A DNA stretch of 64,000 nucleotides, taken from the NCBI GenBank assembly GCA_013400975.1, contig WBMZ01014186.1, positions 281,267 through 345,266 of the forward strand, written 5' to 3'. Below, one piece after another: positions 37,001 through 49,100 of this stretch; position 1 is the first letter of the stretch, and every line of letters starts with the position of its first letter. This DNA comes from Atrichornis clamosus. Lineage: Eukaryota > Chordata > Aves > Passeriformes > Menuridae. The notes beneath the pieces are model-generated. The model did no database searches and had not been told where the DNA came from. It saw only the letters and a program-made list of their open reading frames with translations. The translations under genes and the position numbers were made by a program.

Positions 37001-39044
37001 AGCAGGACAGGTGGACAGAGGGAGCTCCCTGCAAACCAAACCCTCACTTACCTGGTTTAGAAGACAGGCAGGTGTGCTCTGATAAACACCTGAACACACG
37101 CACATACACACACTACACAGATCTTAAGATGTGGATGCAAAACACTGCTTTTTCCCAGGATTTCTACTATTTCAGCTTTATAAAATTATTGCTTTAACTT
37201 AGTTTACAGCCTGCCAGTTGGCTGCATTTCAGAGCTATTCCAGCCCACACAGCTAGATTTTTTTAAGGCACAAAAAAAGAGTGTGGGGAAAAAAAAAAGA
37301 AGAAGTCTCAACAACACTATAATCTTGATGAAAAGTAAATAATCCCAATCCTTTTCTATTAGGAAAGAACTGGTATACTAATTCCACCATTCTGGCAAAT
37401 TTTGAAGGAAGATTTCAAGATGCTTTTATCTATCCCTCACCCTTACCCTATTTTATGCAGCTGGAGCACTTGCTAGACTAGCACCAGCAGACAGTCACCA
37501 CTCTTCTTTTCATCCCAAAGCTGGTTTCTCCAAACTACTTTTCCCTCTCCAGCCCTTCAGCTACAACTCTGACCCTCTGCCAACTAAACTGAAGGTCAAA
37601 CCATTTTTTGTAGTTGAGATATGGGAAGAAGCTGCTGCAACAACCGCTCTGCAAGGTGAGGAAGCACAGTTCAGAACAGAAACACTGATGCTACAAGCAG
37701 CAGAAGGTAATTCATCTCCTGGGTATGACCCATGGTTCATCAAACCTTCAAGACAAGAAGAGATTATTCAAAAGCACCAACACTTGAATGCAGCCATCAA
37801 ACATCAAGCACCTGCACACACACTGCACACGTTGTTATCTGGCAATGCCACTGCCCCCAGAAGGTGACAAAACACACAAGGCAGAAGTGATCTCCTCTTA
37901 CAAATGGCCCAGCACGGATACACACACTGTTCCTTGCAGGTGAAAAACGAGTGTGCTGCATCTCCAAACCCCCAGTAGCCTGACCATGGCCCAGCTGACG
38001 AACATGATCCACAGGGTGCCCGGCAGGGTGAGACTCTTCCCACACATCTAACCTGTGCTAAAGTGAGATCAGTCAAAAAATCCAGTGCACAACAGCAGCC
38101 CCAGCCACTCTTCTGACATCATTTGTCCTGCCTTACCCATCTCTTCCATTTAACAATATTTTTCCTGCTAAATAGAGGAAATTATATTATATTCTCCCCC
38201 CACCCTCCAGTTTTCTCCTTCCTGACCATCTCAGCATCTTCCAGGACAGAGAAAGATCACCCTAGCCACCATGTCAGACTCAATACTTGCTGTCCCACAA
38301 CACGCAGCCTGGCTTTGCCATCTGATGGTATCCATCCTCTCCCCTCCTGGCTCAAGGCAATCACAGACTGCTGCATGCCTACCACCACACACCTCCGTAG
38401 CACAGTTTGATGCTCAGTGCCTGCCTTGCTTAAAACCTTGTTTCCAAGCCAAACTGAAAATACAAGCAGCAAACAGAGATAGTGTCCAAACAGGCAGCCT
38501 GTACAGAGCATCACCATCACCCTCCTCCTGGGTCCAACCACATCACTTCCTCTGGATTTGCACTGGATCAGCTCACTGGGACCTGTGCAGTGCAGAGCCT
38601 TGGCATCCTTTGAAGGCAATCCACAGTCCCCTGAGCCCACTCAGGCCCAGCTCAGTTAACTGCTGGCAGATTTTAGCCCTCACGTGCACCTAGAGATGAA
38701 CCACCTCCAGCTGTGACGGACTCCTGTCTGCTGTGCACTGCTAAGCAGCAGGCAGAGGCTCCCCCTTCCTCCCTCATTCCTCCCCATCCTTCTCAATAAC
38801 ACATCTGATACTCCAAGCAGTAGCTCTGTCAGCCTAACCAGGAGCTGTGCACAGAAACCTGCCAGCCAACACTGGCACACCCCAGCTCTCATCCCGTCCC
38901 TCTCCCGGCAGGGCTGTGGTGCTCTGTGAGCAGAGCTCTGAGTGCCTGTTCCTCTCCACAGAGCACCAAGGCTGTATCAAAGGGGCTTCAGATAACTTCT
39001 CCAAAGCTGCATCTTTGTGCGTGCAATGACGTGCAGGCTCTTAC

Positions 39045-39330
39045 TCATCTCTCTTTTTATTAGATAAAAATCCTTTCAAAGTTGGTAAATTAATGGCTGT
39101 ATGCCAGGCTTAGGGCTCTACAGAGAGGAGTAGAACTCCTAATAGGGTTTGTTGCAAATTTGCTTTGCTGGTAAAAACTCTAAAGAAACAGCCAAATGAA
39201 CACAAATGCCATATTTTATTTCTACTTTTTTTATTTTATTGCAGGATATGTAGCTTCTAATGCAATATTAAATTCAGTGACAAGAGAAGATTTTTTAAAC
39301 ATACAGCAGTAACACATTTTAAACTCACTT
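39045..39330. other. AT-rich stretch with strong acceptor-like site
   Basis: Unique AT-rich DNA. A polypyrimidine tract ending in ttattgcag at 39244 is a textbook 3' splice acceptor on the plus strand. Bases 39247-39312 then read 21 sense codons and a TAA in one frame. I do not recognise the resulting short peptide, and no upstream partner exon is evident. It is equally consistent with a chance acceptor in noncoding DNA. Confidence 0.25.
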
Positions 39331-42300
39331 TTTATGGAGTATTTTTAGGAATCCCTCCAAAACAGATCTCCAGCTCCTATGGTTGCCACAAAATGTCAGC
39401 ATTTGACAGTTTCCATACAGTTATCTCTCAGACAACATTTTTGTCTGTTATTGGAACAGTAACTGCTGCAAATCTGAAGTGGCTGTTGGTAAATGGTGGC
39501 ATTTTAAAGGCAGGTTAATGAAGTGACCAAGGTCTGAAAAAACAAGGTTTGGGGGTGTTCTCCCAAATCCAGGATGTGTGGGAAATGGGCATACAGCCTT
39601 CGATCTTACCAGCTTCTCTCCAGCATTCCAAGAAAGTCTCCAGTCATCTCTAGGAAGTAAAACTGTCTCATATGTTCATGTAGACCTATTTACAGACGTG
39701 TGCAAACCCGACTCCATACGTCCCTCACATTTTGTTCTTTTCTCCTCAGATGCAGCCTTCAGATGGGCAGATTGCAGTGTAGGCTGGTTGTGTTGTTGTT
39801 CAGAAGAGGCAAGGTGCTAGAAATCAGATGTTGGTAAACTTTGAAGTGCAACGCGAGTTGTTTTCAGTACACTATGTAAGCCTGCCCGAAGTTTAACATG
39901 TAAATATTCCCCATCAGCCACCTACAAGCTTCTCAAGCCTTGCCCGAAAGACAAACTGAGGGCTGACACCTGTCCTTTGGTGTACGTTCCAAGTCTCAAG
40001 AGCTCTGCAGAGGTACCTTTAATGTTTTTGGTGTACTTCAATAGGATTTTGTACCTGCACTTGTGACACCACAACCAAATTCAAACACACCAAGAGAACA
40101 GCCCCTAGGGCAAGCAACTTCTTCTGATGCTCAGAAAACAAAGGTATTTTACAATGTAAGAACCAATTCCCAATTTAATGAATCCTCGGTGTTCCTAAAA
40201 GAATTGCAATTTTGAGAATGTATGAAAGAAAATATGCCGGACATGCTAATTGCGTCTTCTGTCCTCAAAGACCAAAAGGGAAACCAATTATCACGTACAC
40301 TCAACAGGCTGCAGCACCAAAATACCCATCAGCATAAGGCAGCAGCTCCGGCAGCACAGCTTATGTCTGTTCTCTTTGTGCAATCAGCAGCTGAAAAAGT
40401 TTGCTTGAAGAGATGGCATAGGAGGGAAAACACAAGTGAATACAGCTGGCATTTCAACCAGAGTTCATCACACTCTGCAGCTGAGGACAGGAAATTGTTG
40501 TTGTTGTTTGGTTATGTTTTTCTAAGAAATAGACAAGAGGAAAAAGAAAGTTGTCTCTTCCTGAGCTGCTCCCCATCCCTGCAGACCACAAACCCATTCA
40601 AGGACTCTGAGTCACTGCCTGAATGTGCACTTTCCCAGAGCAAAGGCACCCAGAGCAACCCCATTAAAGGGAGCCAGAAGAGAGAGCGAGCTTTTTCACA
40701 TGCTTCAATGGCTGACAGCACTTAGATTTCCATTTGACCACCTGGTATTCAGCCCAAAATCCTCTCCTGAAAGCATCTAGAAAAATTAAACTGGAGGAAC
40801 ACCACACTTTTGTGAGAAAGTGAGGACAAATGATTGCAGTCTTGCGCACATTCCAGTGAGGCCCCTTTTGAATGTGGTTGTGCTACACAAGATGTAGCAA
40901 TTCAGCAGCACTTGTAGAGCACCTCCTTCTCCAGCTCACACTGGCACCAGGGAGGGCAGCAGCTGCCACATCGGCCCTGCTCAAGGTCTCCAGTCGTGCA
41001 GGCAAAATTGAATTTTGCTGCCCATGGATCGAGCCTGGGTTGCTCCAGCTGGTGGGAGACACATGAGGAGTCAGACTTGCTGTTCCTGCTGCTGGGGATG
41101 GGATAGCAGAGAGACAGTCAACAACAGCTGGTGCTGGGACCAAGCCATCTCCTCTGTCACACATATGCCTTGTCCCATCCCACAGACCCCAGCCTGGCTC
41201 TCCAGGGCTCTGGCACTGTCGAGGAGGCAGCAGAGCAGCAGCTGCTGGGGCTGCTCCTGCCTGAGCACCCTTCTGCCTTGCCCAGAGCTGCCTTGTTTTC
41301 ACACCTCAGTCTAGCAAACCTGCAAAACCCAGCACAACTCAAGAGAGGCACAGCACATGCCTCTCCACAGTGGAACAGAAAACAAGAGGATATCTCATAT
41401 AAGGTTAAAAATGTTCTCAAAGCAGTATTTTAATAGCCTTCTTAAGAAATGAGAAATAATTGCTCTGAACTTGCTCAGTGTGAGCAAAGCAGGCAGAAGT
41501 TGGAGCTATTACAAGTAGAAGCTTAAACATTATAGCCTCTTCAGGTCAAGAAATAGAGTTAATTTTGATGAGGAAAATGAAGTATCCAACTTGGCTTTAT
41601 ACAAATCATGTTTTATGAGAAGCACTGCAGTTCACTTGCTTTTAATTTATTCCAGTGACTTGAAAACCAAAATGTACATTTTTAATACTAAAGAAACACA
41701 AGATTTTGCTGGCAATGAACAAATATAAAAGAAAATCTGAGAGCTAGCAAAGAGAGGAGGATCTAGAAACACTTGTATGAAGAGCCAAGCACAACAAAAG
41801 TTAATCTCTGTGCAAACCAGCAACCACAGCTTCAGAAAACATACCCAAAGGAGGAAGGAAAGGGATGTAAAGTTGCCCTGGCCTGACAGGACATGCAGCC
41901 CTCAGGCACACTTCCCAAGGAGTGCTTGAAGGAATGCTTGGAAGAACCAAGCAAGAGGCACTCTGCTCCTGCAGGCAGCCACAGGCACATGGCCTCGGAG
42001 CTAAACCCGGCTCCAGCTCTCTGAGTTCAGGCAAGTTACTAGGTGAGCAGATTTGGTCCTGCTGACATTAATGTTAATGTTTTTCTCAAGCTGAAGTTTG
42101 CAGAGACTCCCGCACTGCTCTGCTCACACGCTCCCTAATGGATGTGACAGCCCAGTCAAGGTGCCAGCACTGCTACACTTTGTTCACAGGGGGGCAGATC
42201 TCAACATATTCCACCCACTTACAAAATTCTCCAAAGGCAAAGCAGGTTTTTTTCAAATCTGTCATCACAGAGGGACACTTGCAGAGCAGATGTGCTTAGA

Positions 42301-43429
42301 AAGCATCAGCACGCAAAGCAATTTTTCACTACTGCTGTGCCACTTTTGGACAGTGCAATGAATTCTGCAACTTCCATGTCAAGTTGGGTTTTGTTCTTTC
42401 AGCAATTTAAGCTACCTGCTCTTTCCAACCAGGCTTAGCAGTCTCAAGCAACTTAGATTAACTGACTGAAGTAAACTGACTGATTGAAGTAAAATTGCAT
42501 TTTATAGAAACCAACAAACCCAAATATTCCTTATCCTTACCCTTACATCTTATACAGGACTTAAAAGATTGTAACATCTCCAGAACATATGAAAACATGA
42601 GAGGCAGCCCACTGCCTGTAGTGAAAAGGCTCATTTCACTGGGTTTTGTATCCAACAGCCACTGAAGTCCTGAGCCCGGCTGGAAGTGGCTGACCCTTCC
42701 ACACAAGGAGGTGCAGAGCTCACCTAGGCAGGACATACTGGCTCATCCTCAGCACAGTTCCCTGCACCCCTGCCAGCAGTGAGATCTGGTCTTGACATCT
42801 CACCCCCGAGTTACCCACCCCTTGTACAGCCCAGACTTTTCTCTCTCACTTTCCTGGAGGTGAACAATTCAGTAACTGTCTGGAGACTGCTTTAAAACCT
42901 GCAGTATCTGAAGCTCTGTTACATAAAACAAAAACATTTGCTATAAAGTTAACACGACAAGCACAAGCATAAGCTAGATCTTCTTCTGGCAGGACCTGTT
43001 TTGTGATTAGAAATAACACAGCAATAGCCTTCTCTCTAAAGAGCACCTTCTGGATTCCTAGCAGTGCTACAGCTACCTGGAACGAGAGTCATCCCCAGCG
43101 TGCATCTGCAGCCCTCTGTTTACTCACATACACATTGTGAACTCTTTCCAGAATACATTCTAAGCAAAACAAAAATAGCCAGAGAGGCTCCTCTGTTGAG
43201 TCCAGAAGGCTCTGACAAAGACCCGCTTTGCAAACAGGTAGTACTTCTCAGCACAAGCATCTTTATTTACTTCCTAATACAAGAAGTTTCATCAAAACTA
43301 ATAGGTTTCTCTTAAGAACAGTAAAAGCAGCCCCACATTAGAGAAAGAGCCCTGGCTAGGGCACACACATGAAGGTTTACACTTTCCTATCTGGCAGCCA
43401 GATTTGGAGGATTACCTTTTACCTCAAGG
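39331..43429. other. Noncoding, no gene recognised
   Basis: Mixed composition. The 167-codon plus frame at 40222-40725 is opposed by minus-strand open frames. Between 40880 and 41435 both strands are open in several frames in a G+C-rich, repeat-free patch. No domain is recognised in any of them. Short TTG repeats occur near 40497-40510. Confidence 0.5.
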
Positions 43430-43760
43430 GTAATTTTTCAAGATAAAGCTGCCTCTTTCATTTTTTTTAATCACAGAAGAGATGTTAAATTGCCACAGAT
43501 GGTCATTTGTTTTCATTTTGTGTGTTTTACACAGCACATTTTATGGATTAAGTTAATTAAATGTAACAAATAAAATTAATTTCAAATTTAAATGTTGAGC
43601 CTGCCTAATCTTCACAAGACACCATTACTGTTGGGGCAGCACAATTTAAAGATAATGGGGGGAACAAAGTCCTTTGGCAGTCCTGTCAGCCCAGCTGCTG
43701 ACTGGCAAGTCACTTTATGATTTAAGATTCAGAGGAGCTGACTGCCACTGATGTACAGGG
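43430..43760. promoter_or_regulatory. Candidate conserved noncoding element
   Basis: AT-rich, unique, no ORF. Words include ggattaagttaattaaatg (43546-43564) and aaattaatttc (43574-43584). A compact dyad CAAAGTCCTTTG lies at 43665-43676: CAAAG and CTTTG arms with a two-base centre. CAAAG is a core for TCF/LEF-, SOX- and HNF4-type factors (established knowledge), so the dyad could serve any of these. Untested. Confidence 0.3.
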
Positions 43761-44499
43761 TGCTCAACACCACATAATATCAGGCCCCTGGTTTCTTTAC
43801 AGTAAAGCAGGTAGAGCCTATCTATTTTACAGGGGCTTTTTCAGAACTGTTCATATTCATATTTTGTTCTCCTCTACCTAAACTGTATTTGCAGATTCTG
43901 TTATTCAAATACACTTTCATGAAAGATAACAAATAGAGCCAGGCATGTGGCACTTCACAGGACAGAAATACAATTCCCCTCACTATAAGTGAACTGCAAA
44001 AGCATCTAGAAATGCCTGATTTGCAGAGTCAGCAAAACCGTAGTTCTAAAGAAAACTTTTCAAATGAACACTTAACCCACTCCCCGCACAAGAGTTTTAC
44101 TTGACAGAAATAATGGAAATAAATGGAAAATAAAAATGCTGCCCGTAATTTATTGCACTCTGTATTTCAGCTAGTGCTCTCCATATGCACATCTCTGATC
44201 TTCATTCAGCTCAGAACTCAGTAATATTTCCAAGTAGTATTCCGACAACCAAACTGAGTTTTAGGCCTGCCACAATGCTTTTTGTAGAGGCTGTGGTGGG
44301 GTAGAATATAGAACATTATAATTAGTGAGAAGAGTGGGGGAAACGCAACTGTGGCATCTTTTGTTCCTGGCCAGATGCATAAACCCCAGCTGCTTTAGGT
44401 AATCCTGCAGCACTACCTAAAATCCAGGACTGCAACAGCTCAGAATCCCTTTTAATTCTTCTTCCCAGGCAGGAAAAAAGCAAACACACAGGGATGTTT

Positions 44500-44518
44500 A
44501 AAAAAACAAACAAACAAA
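44500..44518 (+). repeat. ACAA-type simple repeat
   Basis: A-run followed by three acaa-type repeats. A short low-complexity tract. Confidence 0.7.
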
Positions 44519-45351
44519 AGACCAACAACACAGGTAACACCCTAACATACTTGTCTGTCTCTCTGTGAAAAAATAAATTTAACGATGAACATGCAATAAG
44601 TAGGAAAGAAATGTTGAAAGCTCCGCCCCTCAGTCAATTGGAACTAGCTTTGCCTTTTGCATTTTCCCAGAAATTAATGAGGACTGATAAAAGGTGATAA
44701 GCGACACCATATATTCAGTAATCCACACCGAGTTCTCTACCTGGCTAAGATGAAATAATTTAACATCCAAGATTTCACATCCATCCTTGCCCATTTCCTG
44801 CTAACATGCCCTTTTTATCTTAATACAATCATTACTGGTGTGACCTTTCAAGATCCCCACACAATCTGTTGTTAATTTTTCAGAGTACTTCATCTCTTGA
44901 AGTACCTGTTTTCACATGTCCTACAGTTAAAACTTTTGCTATAGAGCTGCTTTGTCTATCCAATAAAACTCTATATCTTTCATTAGTGTTATTGCTATAT
45001 ACATGAACTGTTAGGAAGGTTTATGAAACACAGTAGTTCCTCTTGGAGAAGGATAGAAAGGGGTTTGGAAATTGATGGATTGCTGGCATCTGGAAGTTGG
45101 TGTTTGAAAGAAATAGTTTGGTTTGTTTGGGGAGGGACAGTCTGTGCTTGTTTGGGTTTGTTTTTTGTATAATTTTTTCCATCAGACTAAAAGCTCAACA
45201 GCCCACAGGTTTCAGGGTACTATTTTGTTTTCAGAAGAACTAGAGCAAACAATGAGAGAAGAGCTTCATGGAGCCAGACCTACCCATTCCAATACTTCAC
45301 TTTGACTGCAACACCTGAAATTGAAACATCTCAATAGAGACTAACTTCCAG

Positions 45352-45368
45352 AAAAAAAAAAAAAAAAA
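45352..45368 (+). repeat. Poly(A) run, A17
   Basis: The longest homopolymer in the window. No AATAAA-type signal lies in the 30 bases upstream and no recognisable retroposed gene is attached, so it is treated as a simple repeat. Confidence 0.88.
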
Positions 45369-45739
45369 GAGAGATCAAGCCCCTCAGCTAGAAACTTCCT
45401 TTAAAAATCTTCAACCCAGAAATTTCCCACTCCCAGAAGAGCCACATTCCCACTGGTGAGCGAGGCAGTCCCAGGCACCCCAGTTCTCGGGCAGACAAAC
45501 ATAGGAAGAACAAGATCAGTTTGTAGACAAGAGGGAAGCACCATCAAGACAAGATTCAGTCTGGATGGTGTTTTGGTTCTGGAGCCAAAGAGGAGTGAGA
45601 ACTTCAACCGCACCACTACGACTTTCCACGGATGTCGCATCACCATGGTCTTGCATTTTTCTGTTTCTTCACAGAAAGAAGATGCATAATTGCAGAAAGC
45701 CAGCCTTCTTAAAACAGTATTGTGTGCAATTATGTGCAT

Positions 45740-46200
45740 TCATCACACCTTAGTCATTCCTGCATCCTTTACATTCAGCTGGATTTTCCAAATTACCTGC
45801 TGTGAATCTGATTTTCCACTGAACAAATACCTACATAATATCTCATAAGTATTTTTTCCTTTTTCATTAATTGTGATGAACTCATGGAATTCTCTAATGT
45901 ATTCGCTACTCAATATTATTCAAACATTTTGTTGGCAAATAATCCTTGGTTTATAGGTCATTCGAATTGCAAATTGTAACTATTAAGAGTCATTTTTTAA
46001 CATATGTAATTTATTTAGCTTAAGTAATGCATACAGCCAATTTAATCAATGTGCAGTGAATTTCAATTTGCGCATTTGGCTTTAATAGTCTTAGATACAT
46101 AAATCATGCACTCAGGAAACTGAAGATATAATATGGAACTTAAATGAATACTTCGAACCACATGAACTAGTTCTATGGAAAACATGAAAATACCCACATA
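45740..46200. promoter_or_regulatory. Candidate conserved noncoding element (strong texture)
   Basis: About 450 bases of AT-rich unique sequence without a notable ORF, dense in regulatory-type words. These include ttaattgtgatg near 45867, a bicoid-class TAATCC (OTX/PITX-type) at 45940-45945, tcgaattgcaaattg near 45963, gtaatttatttagcttaagtaat near 46006-46028, and ccaatttaatcaatgtg near 46037. The mixture of balanced short words without simple repeats is what deeply conserved vertebrate enhancers look like. Conservation is not testable here. Confidence 0.4.
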
Positions 46201-48699
46201 TACAAGCACATCTAAATTCACTGTCCAAATCTGATGAACATTTGCAACCCTTTTTTCCCTTTCTAATTCACTCTGATACAGTTAATTTGTAACAAAACCA
46301 TGCCAGCAGCTACAACAGACACTGCCAGATTGCTTTCCACTTCCTCCTCTATATCCTTATTTAGGATATTAAATAACCCTGGTCGCTATTAACTTTGCTT
46401 CATGCACTGTTCTCAAGATATTTGACCACTACATATAGCAAAAGACCTTCAACTTCCACAGCATTTGGGAGGCAAACTGCAATTAGTGGTTACCTGAATC
46501 GATCCTAAATAGCCTAGGACAGCTCCACTTGCTTAATGCTTTTGATTTTATTATAAGACCAGAGATAAAACTATAATGAGGTTCAGTGATAGTAGGAAGT
46601 TGGTCCTCTGGGGCTTAAAATTGAAGTAGGCAGGCAAAAATTAAATGTTTATCTAGCAGATTCCTGTTTGTTCATGCTTTAATGTATTCCTCCATCTAGG
46701 CTTCTACTGCAATTAGGGAACAGCCTGTACTGGTATCATCATACTCCTTCAAGAAGGAGAGAAGAACTAAAGAAAGAAAAAAGTGAAGCTGACAGCTGAT
46801 ATGTATTTACCAGCATGACTCTTCCTAGTGAAAAGACCTTACTTGGAATGGGCAATGGACCAAAAATTGCATAACCTCCACAGCTCTGAGACTTCCTCCT
46901 TTAACTGGATCCAAGGCAGAAAAACAAAGCACAACAATGCACAAGCAACCTGGAGTGCTCACCTCTATCAATACATTGCACAGTTCAGAAAGGAGCAGGT
47001 GATCTGGAAGCAAGAGCAAAGATATTCTGTGTTACATCTCTGAAGTCAGGTTCTAACAAAAAAACCACGGCCCTTGCTCTCTGTAGGCAAGTCTAGAAAA
47101 GGGTTTCTGACACACAAAACTGGTGTGAGATTCAAAGAGCTGGGTTAACCAGGAGGAAAGAATCAGTCACAGGAAGTCTAGACCAAAAACCTTGCATTCC
47201 CTCCCCTCTTCTCCAGCTGTGGAGCTGCTCAGCCATGCAGGGTTTCGCTCCAGGCTGCTCTCCAGTTATTAGAGGACTCGTGTTTCACAGATGTCACATC
47301 ATGTCCCAGACAGACTGACGAAATAAAAAAACTGTAACCTCCACGGAAGTGTTGAACCAGCATTTGAATGGACAGAACTGTGTTTATACACATGAATCAA
47401 ATTTTGAGTGAAGAGTTGAAATAAAAGCAACTTCTGCAGACAGGTGTAGATTCATACAGATGCTATTGTGTCCCATCACTATGCCAAAACGTAAAAAAAA
47501 TAAGATTTTCACACTGGTGTAGAACATACAGATGGTCAGTTCCAAAAGCAACATCCATTAGAAAGACTGATCCTCATAGATAAGTTCTTTTGATGGCAAG
47601 AAGAGAAAAGAGACTTCAGCAATTGCCCTGACACTGGGATTTTGGGTCTGAGGAGAAAGGCAGAGCTGAATGGCCCTTCCAAGAACTTACAAGGGCAGTC
47701 AAGCCCAAAGAGGATTAGATGGGAAATGGCATAATCTGAGCACTCTGCTCATTTGGGTGATGAACTGGAGGTGTTCAAAGGGTCCATGGCCACTACATCA
47801 GGGTAGATTCACCCAAACAGTAACTCACCCAGGTATTTCCACTGTGTGAATGAGTTAGGTACACCACTGCATAGCAGGAACTCCACTGCGAGGGGACACA
47901 GAACTCACTAAACTCATTCCTACACTTCAACACCCTAAATTTCTGCCCCTTTCCCAGGTGGTAGCATCAATCTGCTTAGTTCATGCAGGTGGGTGAATGC
48001 CAAGGTGAGAAACACAGCCTGCATCTTTCAAATCCCACCCACAGCGCCCTGTTTACAAACTGGGAAGGAAGCACATGAGTTTTTGTGAGTTGTTTGCACA
48101 AGGGATTTCACAGGAGAGCTCAGAAAATCTTCAGCACATGCCATTTCATGCAGCAGTAGTCTGTCACACTGACAAAGGGAAACCAGCCCTGCCTAGTTCC
48201 CACCACCAAATCCTCTATTAATGTAGGCACATTGTCAAGGCAGACAGGCAGGTGGCTCAGAGGCAACACAGGTGGAACCACCCTGCCCTCACAGTGTGCA
48301 ACTGGATTTGAAATTGCAGCCATGAAAGCCTCTTGAAGGGTGCTGCTAACACCCACTGCTCTAAAAAAAAAAAAAGATTCACTGCAAAGTCTTTCTTCCT
48401 TTTTCACTTGAATCTTTCTCCTCTTCCTACATTACAAAATCTGAAATCCTTACTAAGTGCCATGACACACTGAATTGTTATTAACAAGCTTATTAGAACT
48501 GTGAAACAGGATTTCCATTACATAAATCTCTTACTTTCCCCATAGTAAAACAGGATACCATCCTAAGTACCTCATAATGCCCAGTGACCTACCTATTGCC
48601 TTGTAACAGAAGCAATCATCTCTGATTTGCCCTTTATGAATTCTCCAGCTGTCTTGATTCATTAACATACTGTAAAGTGTTCCTTGTCTAGTAGTGAAA
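46201..48699. other. Noncoding, no gene recognised
   Basis: Unique mixed DNA. Open frames at 46825-47043 on both strands are antisense to each other. A13 run at 48363-48375. No interspersed repeat or exon is recognised. Confidence 0.5.
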
Positions 48700-49100
48700 A
48701 TGTCCTGCTCTTCCATCTCCTAAGTAGCCTCTCTCCATTCAGCTCCTTGTTTAATCAATGCTAATTACATAGCCCTGTGATCATCTCCTGAAATTAGCAC
48801 AAATGGTAACATGTTCTTTGATTGCCAATGTTTTTGTAAATGTTATATTAAAAAATAGCACTAAAATAACAGCATAGATAAAATTTGTATTAGAACCATG
48901 CATGCCATTTCAAATTCACAGCAAGGATGACATGCAGAGTGGGAGCCCACTGCCATTCATCTGCACTGATTTGATTTATCAATGCACAAAGAAACCCACC
49001 CACTTCCAGTTTTGACAAGTACTGGTGAGGAAAAACACAATTTACAGTGAGTATTAGCAATAAGAGAAGATGACATTACAGCTGCAAATTCTCTATGAGT
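48700..49100. promoter_or_regulatory. Candidate conserved noncoding element
   Basis: Unique AT-rich block without ORF. Words are tgctaattacatag near 48759, gaaattagcac near 48791, gatttgatttatcaatg near 48969 and catgcatgcc near 48898. Appearance only. Confidence 0.27.

Larger units (their letters stand above)
32201..39044. other. Noncoding, no gene recognised
   Basis: Nearly 7 kb without a supportable gene. Frames up to 179 codons (32664-33203) and 140 codons (38271-38693) are open, but antisense frames are open over the same DNA and nothing resembles a known domain. A-runs lie at 33963-33973 (A11), 34051-34063 (A13) and 37289-37298 (A10). A small inverted repeat lies at 33474-33490 in a CATA/TGTA-rich stretch. 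The 124-codon frame at 35877-36251 was examined and not recognised. Confidence 0.55.
43761..45739. other. Noncoding, no gene recognised
   Basis: AT-rich to mixed DNA. An (ACAA)n-like tract lies at 44500-44518 and an A17 run at 45352-45368. Open frames on both strands overlap at 45401-45753. An acceptor-like polypyrimidine tract ends near 45679 without a convincing downstream exon. Confidence 0.5.

Noticed and set aside
40222..40725. 167-codon plus-strand open frame
   Set aside because: The protein is compositionally random, rich in Ser/Gln/Lys, with no recognised motif. Antisense frames are also open.
42520..42555. Interstitial telomere-like repeats (ccttaccctta)
   Set aside because: Only isolated partial units occur, with no tandem TTAGGG/CCCTAA array.
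45352..45368. Poly(A) tail of a processed retrocopy
   Set aside because: There is no polyadenylation signal in the preceding 30 bases and no recognisable gene body upstream.
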